DNA of 64,000 nucleotides from assembly GCA_050084985.1 (NCBI GenBank), contig JBITNC010000001.1:206088001-206152000 (forward strand), read 5' to 3'. Positions 12,081 through 23,514 of the stretch are shown piece by piece. Each line of letters starts with the position of its first letter. Position 1 is the stretch's first letter. A program made the position numbers and the translations under genes. The notes under the pieces were generated by a model. That model was not told where the DNA came from. It made no database searches and saw nothing but the letters and a program-made list of their open reading frames with translations. Source of the stretch: Nageia nagi (taxonomy: Eukaryota > Pinophyta).

Positions 12081-13056
12081 ATATAACAAAAAGGGAAATA
12101 TTTAAAAAAATAACTATTTATGGCCAATAATCCATAGCATCTTCATCATTACTTGCATGTACTTCAATTTAGAAAACAAGGATGAGATTTACCATCTCAA
12201 TAGGGAAAACCTTTTCTTAAGAAATTAAAAATTTCATAAGTAAATCATTTTCACAATAACTATGCTAATGCCATATTAACAACAATAACAAAAATTATAA
12301 ATAGAAATAATTACCTTACTATAAATAGTGACACAATTATGTAGGTAATATGTACCTTCTTTCATCAACATATAACCATCCATAATGTAGACCCTAAATA
12401 ATGCAATAGTATAATTAATTAGTGGAATTAATACATGCACTATTTAGTCTATTAGTTGTTGACATAAAGTAGGAATATGACAACAAATGATTAAGCATAT
12501 AGGTTCATTTTGTTAACATGCATATTCAATTGATTAAGGAAATTCATACATCAAGAATGAGCAATATCACATACATAAGCATGACATCAATGCCAAAATA
12601 ATAGTACACCATCGATGTCTAAAACTAAAGATGCAATGAAATATAAAATGAAAATAGAATGAATGATTTATCAATATAATGAAAGTGTGATAATGCTTGA
12701 GATAAGAGATTTGCTTATTATAGATAAGAATACCTTGCAAAGGTTTGATTTGTAAATAATTCTTGAGTCATTGATTCTCTATCGAATATTCAAATAATAG
12801 AAGCCTTGGGTCTTCTATAATCTACCCCTTGTCTAGTCTCCTCTTGATGATAATCCCATCATTTATCTTTGTATGTCTTTAATGCCTTTATATAGGGATG
12901 CTTCTATTATGGATTTGACCCCTTATACATGCCATAAGGGTCAAATACATGGTCTACACCTTTCTTATATGTTTTTAATCCCTTTTTAAATGATACATTA
13001 TTAAGGGATTAAAATTATTTATTAAATACATAAAGGTTCATTTTGAGGCATCTACA
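11267..13056 (-). repeat. right arm of the large inverted repeat
   Basis: Reverse complement of the left arm. The tail match (ATTTAAGTACCAAATAAAACC...) appears twice, once in each tandem copy, and the LTR part is at 12386-13056. The LTR is flanked by CATAA on both sides (12381-12385 and 13057-13061). Confidence 0.85.
12386..13056 (-). repeat. LTR of the TGTAGATGCC family, looks like a solo LTR by its flanks
   Basis: 671 bp, minus orientation, TG...CA ends. The five bases on each side are CATAA, the pattern of a solo LTR with its target duplication. The same right flank (CATAATGCTAAATC...) also follows the LTR at 17550-18231, so the LTR may equally be the outer LTR of element B after a rearrangement. 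Confidence 0.85.
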
Positions 13057-13905
13057 CATAATGCTAAATCTAAATAATAAAATATAACACATTGTGGGTC
13101 TTAAATTAACATACCACCATAATTTTTGGCCTCAACCATGACCCATTTAACATTAGGTAATTATATCATATTTTATGAAATGTTGATTAAATGAAGGTAA
13201 ATTAAATGGTTCAGATTTAATTACGTTAAGGTCTAGTTTAGTGTAAGTTCAATGTATAATGCACACCCATAAAGGAATTAAGCCTCTTTATCAATAGAGG
13301 TGTTTTATGGTTTAACAATAGGCCTAGGGTTTTAACTCTTTAAGCCTACCATCAATTTATAAAGACATGATATGCAATGATGAGTAGCCATACAACTTAT
13401 AAAACTGCAATAATATTAAACTTCAACTAATACAACCATAATCCTATGATAGAACACATATGAAACCTTCAAATTTTTGCATATTAACACAAATATATTG
13501 CAACATAAAAATTATAGTTTTTTGAATACCCATAACATAACACATATATTCTAGTTTGTAAATATTATCATTAAATACATAAGATCTTGAATCCAAATAA
13601 TAATAAGACCTACTGCACACCCTACATAAACACTTCTAATTTGCATACCAAATGATAACCTCATAGCCCAAATTGTTTAAGCAAAGGTAATAATCCTACC
13701 AAATTTGTCAATATGAAAAAGCAATGCTCCTAACATTGGTAGTTTGTGAGGAAGCCAAAATACTCCATGGGTGGTTGAGATAGTTGAATGCACCATTGAA
13801 TCACTACCTCCTATAAAATATCTTCTATGCCTACCATTAATAGTCAAAATGATTCTACCTATAAGACCATTTGCATATTTTAAGTACATTAGGACTTCTC
13901 CATTT
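13057..13905. repeat. 850 bp direct copy of the flank at 18232-19080
   Basis: From CATAATGCTAAATC to TACATTAGGACTTCTCCA the segment matches 18232-19080 with only scattered changes. Homology stops abruptly at 13905, after GGACTTCTCCA. Together with the adjoining LTR it forms a 1.5 kb direct repeat on each side of the element B interior. Confidence 0.92.
13677..13889 (-). pseudogene. unidentified ORF fragment, copy 1
   Basis: A 70-codon open frame. Its middle reads GRIILTINGRHRRYFIGG and later TTHGVFWLPHKLPM. I do not recognise the family. It is truncated at its N-terminal side by the breakpoint at 13905. The protein-like sequence is shared with copy 2 at 18852-19115, where it continues about 17 codons further upstream. 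It differs there at several codons (for example HKLPMLGALL against HKIPMPGELL), and no stop interrupts either copy. Confidence 0.45.
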
Positions 13906-14453
13906 GTTTAAATTTTAATTATAGCTAATGAGAGACTAACTAGTATTATATATTATATGATAGGGGTTTTAGATGCATAGGTGGTGGCCATGGAGGCTAA
14001 GCTAGCTATACTAAGGTTGATGGAGGTTGATTTGATACATATTCAACCATTATAGGTAGAGTTAGCTATGGTGAGGGCTACACTTGTGACACATGATGTG
14101 AAGGTGGCTTCACTATCTCAAATAGTGAAGGGCCTCTAAGATAGACTCACCATGCCACTACTAGATTAGTAGTGGGTATTCATGTAGAGTTAGCATGATC
14201 AAATTATTGCTTAGGCTCTAGAGGTATCTTGGCTATAAGCTAAGTATTCAAGGTCTAAGACCCTCTTGGAGGCTCTTGGACTCATGACTAGTGATATCTT
14301 AGGTGGAATCTCCATATCTAGAGCTAGTGATGGTAGTGTTAGGAGAATGTGCTCTAGGAGTAATGCATCTACTAGCAGGGCTAGTGCCCACCCATAGTAG
14401 TGGTGATGTAGGGCTAAGGCCCATGTGTATCTATTTTGTATAAACTTTTAACT

Positions 14454-14456
<3 letters not shown>
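13906..14456 (+). other. unassigned stretch with a weak plus-strand frame
   Basis: A plus frame with about eight stops gives helix-like segments (AMEAKLAILRLMEVDL near 13990) and a Ser/Arg-rich end (SRASDGSVRRMCSRSN near 14320-14370). Composition is less AT-rich than the surroundings. Several stops are TAG, which could be decayed Gln codons. No family was recognised. Confidence 0.3.

Positions 14457-14541
<85 letters not shown>
14457..14541. repeat. (TA)n microsatellite
   Basis: About 42 uninterrupted TA units. It sits between the unassigned stretch and the gag remnant of element B. Confidence 0.98.
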
Positions 14542-14544
<3 letters not shown>

Positions 14545-15199
14545 CATTATTTATGGATTCAATACTCTTTATTTTTTATCTTAGTTTATATTTAAATGGT
14601 TGATATTGGACACACACTTAAGCATAATGAACCCTAAAAATTGACTCACTAATAGTAAAACATGCTAGACATACACATTATGTTATGTTCAACTAATAAC
14701 AAGCATAAGTCATGCATACAAACTAAAATGACACACAACATAAAGGAACCAAGGTACATGGAGAAACTAGTAAATGACATGAGGATGTGTGTGAACATAT
14801 ATTTCATGGAACAACACCTAGGATCAGCCTAGAGGCTAATTCATAGTGTTTTAAATGATAACGATTAGATTTTAAATATTATATCCTAGGAAAACCATGG
14901 TGTGGGCACCCCAAAATAGAGAAGGCAAGGAATTGGTACCATGCACGAAGATGAGTTGGATCTCTAGATTATGGAAATAGGAAGGAATGACATATACAAA
15001 TCAAATAAATCATTAGACTACTGCACAAATATAACAAGAAAATAAAAAGATACAAAAACACTCTAGCTACTAATATACACTAATTTTGGTATCAGAAAGA
15101 GATCAAGGAATAACCTTATGTACCTAGGGAGTTTTTTCCACCAAATACACTTCACAGAGGTAGGAAAAAAAAGAGGCACTTTTGTAGTAGTCATCCCTA
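14542..15199. other. no recognisable feature
   Basis: Probably the distal interior of element B downstream of gag. No conserved block of protease or reverse transcriptase was found on the minus strand. Confidence 0.4.
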
Positions 15200-17381
15200 T
15201 ACCATTGGCACCCTAAAAGCAATAATTCATGCTACTAGTGCCATGCCATTTGATTCTATTCCTATTCCTATTTGGAGGAGGATTCTGATACGAATGAGTG
15301 TTAGCTAAAATAGAATGTAAATTATGAGAAACACTTACTATACCAATGCACCCTGAAGATTATGAACATGGTAAGGGATTATTGAATATCCCTAGTTGTG
15401 CATTATCTAGATGTACAGGTCCCACATGTGCAATTGGTTTTAGATCCATCTTGATTGCTCCATTATTAATGAAATCCTATATAAGGTTACAAAGTGTCTT
15501 GCAATCCTAGGTTATATGACTAGTTACCCTATGATAATTGTAAAATTCTTCATAGTGAAAATTTTTAGGCACACCATTAGTAAACTTAGGTTTAACATTA
15601 GGAGGCAATTCAATTAGTTCCTCATCTAATGATACATTTAGAATATTATCAACACTATCAATCAAAGAAGTATATTTGTGAGTATGTTTGAGTGGATAAC
15701 TACCTAATTTTTTATGTGCAACATGATTTGCTTCAACCTTGGTTTGATTTTTAGTAATATGTTTTGCAAGTGAAGCATGATGAACATATTTCATAGCACT
15801 TAATTTTTTAATGCATGGCTCCTTTTTTAATGAAAATTTCAATTATATCTCCTAAATATATATCATGATTAGAAATGAAAAATAGATTATATATAGGCAA
15901 GATACCATCCACAAAAATATGCTTGAGTTTATGTTCATATATGATGAGTTTATTAGTAGTTTGTTTCCATACCTTCATAAAATCCTTCACTGATTGGTTA
16001 GGGAGTTGTTTAATTTTATACAAATCTTTAAGATAGACCTTCTTAGTAATTTTATAACCATAATTATGCAAAAATATGTAGATCAAATCCTCATACCTAT
16101 TAATGCTACTTTTAGGAAGCTAGAAGTACCATTTTAGAGCCTCATCCTTCAAATTGTAAGAAAATAACTTAGCCTACAAATCTTGATCATGCATATATTC
16201 AATATCTTCTTCATGAAATTTATAAACATGCATCCTAGGATCTTGCATACCATCAAACTTAGTAAATTTGACACTTTTTTTCCTAGGGATTATTTTGGTA
16301 AGAATTCTATCAATGAGGGTCTTTTTAAATATAAAAGGAAATCATCCTTACTACTCATAATGTTGTTAGATCCTATATTGGTCTTTGGGGATGGTGGTGG
16401 GGGAGGGGGAGTTTATTATATATTGTTTGGTGTTTAAAATGGAGTATTTTTCAAAATAGTAAACATGTTTGTATGATTAATCTTATCCTACTCAAGTTCA
16501 TGTAATACCCCTACCAAGATTTCCAATTGTTTGTATTGAGGTTATTTATACTAATCAATATCTTCTTGGATATCCATAATGATACCTACCTTAATCTCAT
16601 GCTTCTTGGGAGTCCAAGCTGGTTGTAGCTTAAAGACTTCTCTTATAACATAAATAAGTTATTATTTAATAAGATTTTTAATTTCATCATTAGGTAAAAG
16701 AATTTGACCTTTACCTTTTGTTTCTCTATCAAAGTAATGTGGATTAAGAATTAAACTACTATAGGATTCTTCTTCTTCATCATTAATTTCTAACTAATTG
16801 TTAATTCTCAAAACATCTTCCTCATGTAGTGGTTGTCCCAACTTAATATCAAGCTCTAATTTAGGCTATACTACATTAGGATATATGCTACCTATGCAAT
16901 GATGATAGTCAATCACACCACTCACATCATGCATTTCATGCATAGGCTAAAGATGTTTCCAATATTCCTTATAGAGGAATAAGTTATCTTTGGATTATAT
17001 AGCATCAATGTGGTTATCAAGAAAATTTGTAACTATAAGAAGTTCCATTATAATAAAAGCATTATTATGAATAAAAAATTTCAACCTTTCTTTATTAGAT
17101 AACATCTATTGAATGGACCTAGCAAAGTAAGGAATCCTATCAAGATCAAAGATTTCATCATCCTCAATTATCCAAGTTGATAGGGTCAACAATAGTATAG
17201 TGATTGGGAGTCTCTTTGATAATGGACATTTATTTAATAAAATCTAAAGATTTAAGATCCCAAATGGTATTAGGAGGGGGATTTGAATATATTATTTAGG
17301 ACTAATTCAAAGACTTCTCCTAACCTCCAAAAATTGCACTGTGTATTTTAATATGATAGGATTATCTGGGTTAAGATCCAT
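15200..17381 (-). pseudogene. Tat-type gag of element B (decayed)
   Basis: A start codon fits at about 17381 (MDLNPDNPIILKYTVQF). The clearest parts lie at 15.5-16.1 kb: LKDLYKIKQLPNQSVKDFMK, then EHKLKHIFVDGILPIYN, then FHYEEFYNYHRVTSHIT followed by DCKTL. These correspond to the capsid-like region (…LKQxPxESxxDFxxRWK…) and the C-terminal YCxYHRxxGHxTxDC knuckle of Tat/Ogre-type Ty3 gag. The knuckle's first Cys is now Tyr. Several frameshifts and stops are present. The product would have been the particle protein. The element carries no enzymes and would have relied on those of a related element. Confidence 0.7.
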
Positions 17382-17533
17382 CTTTGGGATATAAGCATAA
17401 CAAACCCTAGTTTTATCTTACTCTTTGGATACTATTTGGTGCACTTTCTCTTTGGAGAGAAAAAGTAGTAAAAATGGATTCATGATGTTACAGAAGGATT
17501 TTTCTTTAGACAAATACCTAGGTGTGTAAGAAT

Positions 17534-17549
17534 GTCAAGTTCACCAAGA
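17534..17549 (-). other. primer binding site of element B
   Basis: The minus strand reads TCTTGGTGAACTTGAC directly after the LTR end. It matches the site after N's 5' LTR (TTTTGGTGAACCTGATG at 39722-39738), which supports a common family. I cannot assign the tRNA. Confidence 0.6.
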
Positions 17550-18231
17550 TGTAGAACCTAAATAATGTAATAATATAATTAATTAGGGGAATTAATACAT
17601 GCACTATTTGGTCTATTAGTTGTTGACATAAAGTAGGAATATGACAATAAATGATTAAGCATACAGGTTCATTTTGTTAACATGCATATTCAATTAATTA
17701 AGAAAATTCATACATCAAGAATGAGCAATATCATATATATAAGCATGATGCCAGTGCCCAAGTAATAGTACATCATTAGCATCATATTTAAGGATAAAAC
17801 TAAAGATGTGATGAAAAATAAAGTGATAAGAGAATGAATGATTTATCAATATAATGAAAGTGTGATAATGTTTGAGATAAGAGATTCTCTTATTACAGAT
17901 AAGAAGACCTTACAAAGGTTTTCTTTGTAAATGATGCCTAAGTCCTTGATTCTCTATCTGATCTTTAGTTGATAGAAGCCTTGCGTCTTTTGTAATCTAC
18001 TCCTTATCTAGTCTTTTCCTTATGATAATCCCATCATCTATCTTTGTATGTCTTTAATGCCTTTATATAGGGATGCTTCTATTATGGATTTGACCCCTTA
18101 TACATGCCATAAGGGTCAAATACATGGCCTACACCTTTATTATACATTTTTAATCCCTTTTTAAATGATACATTATTAGGGGATTAAAATTATTTATTAA
18201 ATACATACAGGTTCATTTTGAGGCATCTACA
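17550..18231 (-). repeat. 5' LTR of element B
   Basis: 682 bp, ending on the minus strand in ...GGTTCTACA next to the primer site. It is close in sequence to 12386-13056 and 9627-10310 and carries the same TATA block (minus CTATATAAAGGC) near 18060. Confidence 0.9.
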
Positions 18232-19417
18232 CATAATGCTAAATCTAAATAATAAAATATAACACATTGTGGGTCTTAAATTAACATACCACCATGATTT
18301 TTGGCCTCAACCATGACCAATTTAACATTAGGTAATTATATCATCTTTTATGAAATGTTGATTAAATGAAGGTAAATTAAATGGTTCAGATTTAATTACG
18401 TTAAGGTCTAGTTTAGTGTAAGTTCAATGTATAATGCACACCCATAAAGGAATTAAGCCTCTTTATCAATAGAGGTGTTTTATGGTTTAACGATAGGCCT
18501 AGGGTTTTAACTCTTTAAGCCTACCATCAATTTATAAGGACATGATATGCAATGATGAGTAGCCATACGACTTATAAAACTACAATAATATTAAACTTCA
18601 ACTAATACAACCATAATCCTATGATAGAACACATATGAAACCTTCAAATTTTTGCATATTAACACAAATATATTGCAACATAAAAATTATAGTTTTTTGA
18701 ATACCCATAACATAACACATATATTCTAGTTTATAAATATTATCATTAAATACATACGATCTTGAATCCAAATAATAATAAGACCTAATGCACACCCTAC
18801 ATAAACACTTCTAATTTGCATATCAAATGATAACCTCATAGCCCAAATTGTTTAAGCAAAGGTAAGAGTCCTACCAAATTTGTCAATATGAAAAAGCAAT
18901 TCTCCTGGCATTGGTATTTTGTGAGGAAGCCAAAATACTCCATGGGTGGTTGAGATAGTTGAATGCACCATTGAATCACCACCTCCTATAAAATATCTTC
19001 TATGCCTACCATTAATAGTCAAAATGATTCTACCTATAAGACCATTTGCATATTTTAAGTACATCAGGACTTCTCCAAAATGGGCTTCCTCATTAAAGTT
19101 TTCCATTAATCCCAACTTCTAGAGATCAAAACTAAAACAATGAACTCAAGAAAATTTAGAGTGACTTACCAAAGTATTTCCCACCAAGTTAATGCTATAT
19201 TAAGCCTAGATGAGGAGTGATTCTCCATAACTACACCACCCTCTTCCATGAGTGCTCAAATTCTTAGTTTATATGATTAAAATCTTGACAAGATTGACCA
19301 TAATCTTTCATCATTTCCCTTTATAAACTTGTGAGTGGATGAGAATTATGATAGAATATTTTAGGTTAGGTAGAATGTTATAGGTTTAAGGGTTAGGGAA
19401 TATTTTACATAGGGATT
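18232..19417. other. flank of element B, older sequence
   Basis: The first 850 bp are duplicated inside element B (13057-13905). It contains the longer copy of the unidentified ORF and then AT-rich sequence up to the left edge of element Z. It is probably the DNA into which B and Z inserted. Confidence 0.5.
18852..19115 (-). pseudogene. unidentified ORF fragment, copy 2 (longer)
   Basis: An 87-codon frame opening at a TTG, with ATG three codons later. It reads MENFNEEAHFGEVLMYLKYA, then GRIILTINGRHRRYFIGG, then TTHGVFWLPHKIPMPGELL and a short Phe-Gly-Arg tail before the stop. The mix of charged, aromatic and His residues looks like real coding sequence, and both copies stay open although neighbours are riddled with stops. 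I cannot name the family. It may be the last exon of a host gene or a captured gene piece. Confidence 0.45.
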
Positions 19418-19422
19418 ACTTT

Positions 19423-20155
19423 TATCATCCTCAAAAAGTAACTCTATTGAAAAACAAGATAAGAAATATTACAACCAACATTTTCTTTATTGCTTATATA
19501 TAAACCTTAATAATACATTTACAAATATCTTTTTGATTTTTTCCTTATGAAAGGGCTTTTTAGAAAATGATATTTTGGCCTTTATGGCCATTTATAGAGT
19601 CGTTGGTGACCTACTTCATTTATTTAGCAATTGGCCTTGGTCACTAGCATCTGATGCTAGTTGTTGGTGTTTCTATAATAATATATACAATCTCTAAAAA
19701 TTATCTTCTAGAACCTACCTAAAGTCTAGATTTCTCTTCTTTAACTTTGTACAAATGTCTCTAATCATCTCTATTGCTTATCACCTATGGATTGTGCACA
19801 CATGAAAATAGAAAAGACATCAAACATACTCTATCATATCATAAAAAATAAGTGTAATACTAAATATAAAGAAGCATGTAAAAGTATAAAATAGTAAAGC
19901 ACTCAACTCATTAAGTTTATGTGTATTCTAGCAAAGTAATTTTGCATTCAAAATGGGTCCCTTACTCCATTATTAAAGGTTTTATTTATAGATTTTATAA
20001 ATAACTAAAGTTTCCAATTTTGAGACAAAAATTTGTATAAAAGAGCTTATATAGTTTTTTCATGCCTACAATTTGAAGTGTGGGCACATAGGATGGATGC
20101 TAAGTCATCCATCATCCATAGCTTTTAATCCAAGTCACCTAAGGAAGTTCCCATT
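19423..20155 (-). repeat. 3' LTR of element Z, first part
   Basis: Matches 54340-55060 throughout, for example AATATTACAACCAACATTTT, GATATTTTGGCCTTTAT and TCCCTTACTCCATTATTAAA. It is interrupted at 20155 by element E and resumes at 25068. The left edge is uncertain by a few bases. Confidence 0.8.
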
Positions 20156-21708
20156 TGTATATTCATACATACTAAATTCTTTATTAAAGCCTCGATGTAC
20201 TTTACTTGCAACCATGAGTTCATTTTAAGATCCCGGGAGTTTTTCTGGAGCAAACAAAATAGGCTAGAGTTAGTAGATAAAGCATTTCGAAATGAAATGA
20301 TGACATCACAGAAGAAATGATAAAGCTCAGTTGTGGAAAAGCCTAGGTTCCAGAGGAGGTGAGGTCAGTAAGAGATAATCAAAGAAGCTGGAGCCTATAA
20401 ATTAAGTGTTCTAGAAGTAAAGCATTCCAGAATAAAATGATGATGTCATAGAGGATAAGATAGTCACATTTTGGTAAAGATCGGGTTCCAGAGATGATGA
20501 GGTTAGCAAGGGGAATTGAGAAGCTGGGGTCAGTAAATAAAGTGTTCTAGAATGAAATGATGACATCAGTAATTTCAGGCCTTAACCCAAAACTAGATCC
20601 CAAAAGTAATGAGGTCAGCAAGGAGTGATCAAATAAGCTAGAGCCAGTGAGTAAAACATTCTAGAAGTAAGAGATGACACCACAGGAAGAATGATATTCA
20701 CATTTTTGAATGAAATTGGGTCCCAAAAGTGATGAGGTCAGCAAGGAGTGATCGAATAGCTAGAGCTGGTGAGTAGAGCATTCTGGAATGTAGAGATGAG
20801 GCCAACAAGAGGTCAGATCATAGTTATCAAGAAGCCATATCATCTATAATCTACCTTATTTTTGTAATATTCTACCAAGTGGCATATGTAGGTAGTATCA
20901 GTTAAAAGAAGGCTAGAATCTTGAAGCCATTTTTGTAAATGTTTCTGTTCTATAATTCTTGTAACTATTGTTACTGTAGTATAAGTATATGAAAATAAAG
21001 TGGAAAAGGGGTCGGAAGCCCTAGTATTGGTCTTTACATTTGTTCTCGAAGACCTATAGTTTTTATTAGTAATATGATACCATCTTGACCTTTCTTATCT
21101 AGCATTCATAATTGTCATTCTTAATTTGGTTACATCATGGTAGCTTGGCTTGTTTCCTGAATGATAATTGCAAGTTACTAGTATAACTGTGTCTGTTACA
21201 TGGTAGAGTAAAGCTAGGAAACTATTAGAGAGTGAGAGCTTGTACTGTAGCTACTACACTAGATTCAGACCAAGGTTTCACACACTGTGAAAGCTCGCAC
21301 TGAACTAGTGATCCACCTTTGCTTTCTCTCTTGTTACCCTAAGCCTTTTTACTTAAATTCCTCACACTCTACTCCTTTTTATTTCCTTTCCTGTTACTTT
21401 TTCCTCTTGTTACTTTCCTATTACTTTGCTTTCTCCCTTGTTACCCTAAACCCTTTTACTTAAATTCCTCGTACTCTACTCCTTTTTATTTCCTTTCCTG
21501 TTACTTTACTTTCTCTCTTATTACCTTAACCCTTTTTCTTAAATTCCTTGCACTCTACTCCTTTTTATTTCCTTTCCTGTTACTTTTTCTATGCCCAATA
21601 GATAAGAAACTGGCCTTCTTCGAAGATCAGACTGTCACTATAGTTTGTTCTTGATTTACTTTGGTTAAGATTGTTCATAGTGCATATATTACACAATCTT
21701 AATCAATA
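20156..21708 (+). repeat. 5' LTR of element E
   Basis: Starts TGTATATTCATAC and ends CTTAATCAATA (the final CA has become TA). It contains three near-identical ~80 bp units (CTTTCTC..TTGTTACCCTAA..CTTAAATTCC..CACTCTACTCC) at 21315-21590, separated in part by a short spacer. Over the first 300 bp it differs from the 3' LTR at roughly one base in seventeen, mostly transitions. Confidence 0.95.
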
Positions 21709-21718
21709 GTATTTCTTT

Positions 21719-21737
21719 TTGGCATGCCCAGTGGGAC
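21719..21737 (+). other. primer binding site of element E
   Basis: TTGGCATGCCCAGTGGGAC follows the LTR end after about ten bases. TGGC(G)-type sites next to LTRs are common in Ty3 elements. The tRNA is not assigned. Confidence 0.55.
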
Positions 21738-21856
21738 ACGAAGAAACTTATTGGTGACTCTGCTGAAGCACTATCTATGGTATGTATTAAAGCAAATTAT
21801 TTGTAAATATCATATGTGCTTTTGAACCTATCACTTTCTTTTGCAACCTGGAGTTT

Positions 21857-22495
21857 ATGTGGACAAGATCTAAAAGTAGAGCAGTAAAAGGAGCACTAGA
21901 TTTTAGAACGTTAGATACTCCTAAGAGAAAGACCCTGATCAAGTCCAAGTCTCTGAATAGTATCAGCTCCCTAAAATCCTTTACCAAGCTAGAATCATCC
22001 AATCTTCACACTAGAAATACCTCTCTTAAAATGGTTAATCCAGATCAAAATATTTATCCAAAATGGGATAGTGGAGTACCAATAGCTCTGGCGGTGTTGC
22101 ATGAAATCCTAGTATATGTTTTCAAAACCCTTCCAGAGTTTGATGCAGCTTCAAAGAAAATGGCTTACAAGCATTGTGTTGATGTAGCTGGCCTAGCAAA
22201 GATTCATAATATCCAACATGAAGATTTCATGGTGAGATTACTAGCTCAATATTTCAAGGGAAAGGTCCTAGATTGGTATAGGGGCCTTCCTAACAGATCT
22301 ATAAACACTTGGGCTCAGCTGGTAGAGCCCTTTATCTTGGAATTTAATGAATTAGGAGATCCCTTTTCCTTGTTAACACAATTCACTTCAATCAAAAGAT
22401 ATGAGCAAGAAAATATCCCTGATTTCAATATTAGATTCCAAAAAACTTGGATGAGAGTCCCAATGCCAGTCAGGCCTCAGCAATTTCAAGCCTAA
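21857..22495 (+). pseudogene. gag of element E, N-terminal two-thirds open
   Basis: 212 codons are still open. Residues 1-60 are basic (RSKSRAVKGALDF and Ser/Lys-rich). Residues 120-200 carry the Ty3 gag core: LLAQYFKGKVLDWYRGLP, then WAQLVEPFILEFNELG, then TSIKRYEQENIPDFNIRFQK. This is the FxGxAxxWYxxL...W..L...F...F pattern of the Retrotrans_gag domain. The frame ends at a TAA after FQA, but coding character continues to about 22930 in the same frame with several stops, many at likely Gln codons. Gag would build the particle that packages the element RNA. This is the longest open gag remnant in the window. Confidence 0.85.
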
Positions 22496-23230
22496 ATATA
22501 TTACCTAAGAGCCTTTCCTTTGGATCTCTCTCTACAAATCCAAAATTCTAGAGTAAATACTTTCCCAGAGGTCTATAGACAAGTAGTATATGTTGAATCC
22601 TATCTTATTGCAGTTGGGAAATTGCCAAGTCGCATGCCAATGCCTTATTTTCCAATAACTACCTAGTAGCAAATTTTGAGACCTCAAGCAATTAGTTTGG
22701 CTCCACCACTGGCCAGTATCCCTACCCCTATCTAATAGTGGCCATCAACCTTGCCAGTCCCTAGAGCTCCCTTGGCCTTACCAGCCCCTCATCAGCCTAA
22801 TATGAATCAAGGGGTAGCCTCATTGATAGAGATTCAGGAACTCTGAAACTTATGTAGAAATATGGAAAACTAGATTACCATTCTACGTAGACAAAGTAAT
22901 GTAAGAAGATATCCCTATCCTACTAAAGAAGAGGCTCAAAATGTGTTGAATGAGGATGTAAGCCAAGCTTCCTCTTTAGGGTCAGCCACTGGTTGGTATT
23001 TGGCCTGCAATAATGCTCATGAACAAACCACATGTCCTATTTATAAATACCAAGAATATTTATCAAGAAGTGGGGGCATTCCTCCACCTGGTGTAGCTAA
23101 TGACATAAGATGAGATGTGAACTTGATGAATTTTACACCAGTAGGTATAGGAGGTTTTGCTATGGAAACAAGATTAGGGAAAAACCCCTAGTATCTGGTA
23201 TTTTGGAAAGAAAAGTTGAATCCCAAAAGA
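22496..23230 (+). pseudogene. gag C-terminal part with zinc knuckle, element E
   Basis: Continues gag past its first stop. It reads LRAFPLDLSLQIQNSRVNTF, a Pro-rich linker, then a knuckle at 22997-23035 (YLACNNAHEQTTC). This fits CX2CX3HX4C with the first Cys replaced by Tyr. About nine stops interrupt it. The knuckle would bind the packaged RNA. Confidence 0.65.
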
Positions 23231-23299
23231 GCTCCAAAATCAATCATATCAAGACCTCCGAAGAAGAAATGAAATAGTGAAAGGTGGTTCGACGGTCAA

Positions 23300-23430
23300 A
23301 AATCAACTCTGGATACTTTCAGAGAAGGAGATTTAGTATTGAAATGGGATGAGGATAGAGCTAAACTAGGGAAACACAAAAAATTTGAATCCATGTGGTC
23401 CAGACCCTATGTAGTAGCTAAATGCATTAG
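23300..23430 (+). pseudogene. integrase C-terminal (GPY/F-like) module, element E
   Basis: Reads LDTFREGDLVLKWDEDRAKL, then GKHKKFESMWSRPYVV. This matches the F-x-x-GDLVL-x-W-D...G-K-(F/H)-x-x-x-W-x-(G)PY-x-(I/V) C-terminal module of Ty3 integrases. The Gly of GPY is Arg here. The integrase core, RT and protease that should precede it are missing; the join to gag lies near 23230. Confidence 0.8.
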
Positions 23431-23514
23431 TATTATTTTTGGTATTATTTTTTTAGACTAAGTTCTAAATTTCTCTTTGATAAAGGTGAAATTTTCCCCC
23501 AGAAGTTGCCATAA

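Larger units (their letters stand above)
12386..18231 (-). mobile_element. element B: gag-only LTR element or rearranged pair
   Basis: It is bounded by two minus-oriented LTRs of one family (671 and 682 bp) and flanked by CATAA at 12381-12385 and 18232-18236. Reading leftwards from the right LTR come a primer site, a Tat-type gag (17.4-15.2 kb), an unidentified stretch, then an 850 bp copy of the sequence that lies outside the right LTR. No reverse transcriptase or integrase is present. The internal copy of flank DNA means this is not a simple insertion. Confidence 0.65.

Noticed and set aside
16183-16437. Plus-strand ORF ending in a Gly run (GDGGGGGGVYY)
   Set aside because: Antisense to gag of element B; the Gly run is the complement of a Pro-rich gag linker.
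19119-19169. A GT...AG pair (GTAAGTC ... CTCTAG, minus strand) upstream of the unidentified ORF, suggesting an intron
   Set aside because: It would be only 51 bases, shorter than normal plant introns, and the upstream frame has a stop two codons before the supposed exon end.
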